Shown: positions 63,368 to 64,000 of the stretch, piece by piece
Layout of the letters: each line of letters opens with the position of its first letter
How positions within the stretch are numbered: position 1 is the first letter of the stretch
NCBI RefSeq assembly: GCF_005221385.1
Contig: NZ_CP039903.1
Location: 1,984,001 to 2,048,000, forward strand
From: Agrobacterium tumefaciens
GTDB taxonomy: Bacteria; Pseudomonadota; Alphaproteobacteria; Rhizobiales; Rhizobiaceae
DNA length: 64,000 bases
Reading direction: 5' to 3'
Notes under the pieces: model-generated
The model's input: only the letters and a program-made list of their open reading frames with translations
Databases searched by the model: none
Told to the model about the DNA's origin: nothing
Position numbers and translations under genes: made by a program

Positions 63368-64000
63368 GCGCATTGCCTTTCGTCTTCACCAGCCCTTACA
63401 TCCTCTTCGGCCTCTTGGCGCTGCCCGCCATCTGGTGGCTGCTGCGGCTCACCCCGCCGCGCCCCAAGGCGGAAGTGTTTCCGCCACTGAAGATATTGGC
63501 AACGGTGCTGAAGCGCGAGGAAACGCCATCGAAAAGCCCGTGGTGGCTGACCCTTTTGCGCATGGCGCTTGCCGCCGCCGTGATTTTCGCGCTGGCCGAT
63601 CCGGTGGTGAACCCGCGCAACAACAGCATTGCCGGCAGCGGCCCGCTGGTGCTGTTGGTCGATAATGGCTGGGCCTCCGCACCCGACTGGGAAAGGCGCG
63701 TGGCCACCGCTCAGGCCCTGATCGGCGATGCGGAGCGGGCCGACCGCCCCGTCTCCATCAGCTTCACCGCCGATGCCGAACATGATGCCGTCTCGGGAAC
63801 GACGGCCGTGGCGCTGGACAAGCTTGCCGCCGCCAAGCCGAAACCGCTGATACCGGACCGCGTGCGCACGGCCGAAGCCATCACCGAGGCGCTGAACGGC
63901 ACGACCCCCGGCACGCTCGCTTATATTGCCGATGGTGTTCAGACCGCGCAGGATGAAAACGCGATGAGAACGCTTGCCAGCCTCTCACCCGCCGAATTCC
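63364..64000 (+). CDS. BatA-like N-terminal / DUF4159-type membrane protein, cut by window edge
   Basis: An ATG at 63364, inside the ATGA overlap with the DUF58 stop, opens a frame that stays open to the last base (212 codons seen). The start MSALPFVFTSPYILFGLLAL with PAIWWLLRLTPPRPKAEVFP is the aerotolerance-regulator (BatA) N-terminal domain, and a second hydrophobic helix follows (ALAAAVIFALADPVV). A VWA-like fold follows (GPLVLLVDNGWASAPDWERR). In rhizobia such proteins continue into a DUF4159 domain, which would lie beyond the window. Confidence 0.88.
   Translation, partial: MSALPFVFTSPYILFGLLALPAIWWLLRLTPPRPKAEVFPPLKILATVLKREETPSKSPWWLTLLRMALAAAVIFALADPVVNPRNNSIAGSGPLVLLVDNGWASAPDWERRVATAQALIGDAERADRPVSISFTADAEHDAVSGTTAVALDKLAAAKPKPLIPDRVRTAEAITEALNGTTPGTLAYIADGVQTAQDENAMRTLASLSPAEF

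Overview
The window is about 64 kb of alphaproteobacterial chromosome at roughly 60% G+C, almost certainly Agrobacterium/Rhizobium. The gene content and order point there: PetP/PetR regulators, an fbcFBC cytochrome bc1 operon, an aatA-type aminotransferase, a ClpS paralogue away from clpA, a MoxR/DUF58/DUF4159 operon and rhizobial palindromic repeats. This is ordinary core chromosome. I see no rRNA or tRNA gene, insertion sequence, prophage, CRISPR array or secretion island. Both ends are cut: an ArsR-type regulator tail on the left and a BatA-like/DUF4159 protein on the right.

Layout. 0-10 kb: ArsR tail and NemA-like ene-reductase; an SDR-like oxidoreductase with a small membrane protein, divergent from a LysR regulator; DUF2188-like protein; ChaA antiporter; aatA; an EAL protein behind an exact CtrA-type box; an EamA exporter. 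10-24 kb: cold-shock protein, MBL hydrolase, an SH3 protein behind a perfect EcfG-type stress promoter, the petP-petR-histidine kinase operon, csaA, proC, YbjN, ubiK, lgt, a MidA-like methyltransferase, pgeF, a metal-ligand-less M24 protein, a lipoprotein and prs. 24-35 kb: a four-gene, overlapping, envelope-glycosylation operon (GT2, LAB_N, GT39, PAP2), a chemoreceptor, an aldehyde dehydrogenase with a GAF/Fis regulator, and an MHYT-GGDEF-EAL protein. 35-44 kb: rplY, pth and ychF separated by accessory genes, ClpS, two tandem MaoC proteins, then a palindrome-rich gap and apt. 44-54 kb: fbcFBC, an EEP-family protein, two ABC exporters flanking a GNAT gene, and a metallophosphoesterase. 54-64 kb: trmL, a Na/Pi-PhoU transporter, hemF, two small stress-type genes (one behind a second perfect EcfG-type promoter), the DUF1285-nudix-cca operon and, divergently, moxR-DUF58-DUF4159.

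Themes. (1) Respiration: fbcFBC and petPR, which is tied to bc1 function in Rhodobacter, lie 30 kb apart. (2) Second messengers: three c-di-GMP proteins, one near a CtrA box. (3) Envelope: lgt, pgeF, a lipoprotein, the lipid-glycosylation operon and MsbA-like exporters. (4) General stress: two GGAAC-N16-CGTT promoters. (5) Three very short reading frames with strong ribosome-binding sites lie just upstream of, or overlap, the lipoprotein, fbcF and one ABC exporter; these are the least expected coding signals here. (6) At least four families of intergenic palindromes, one present twice.

Start codons were chosen by ribosome-binding sites and family length, and alternatives are noted. Functions come from recognising motifs by eye; no database search was run.
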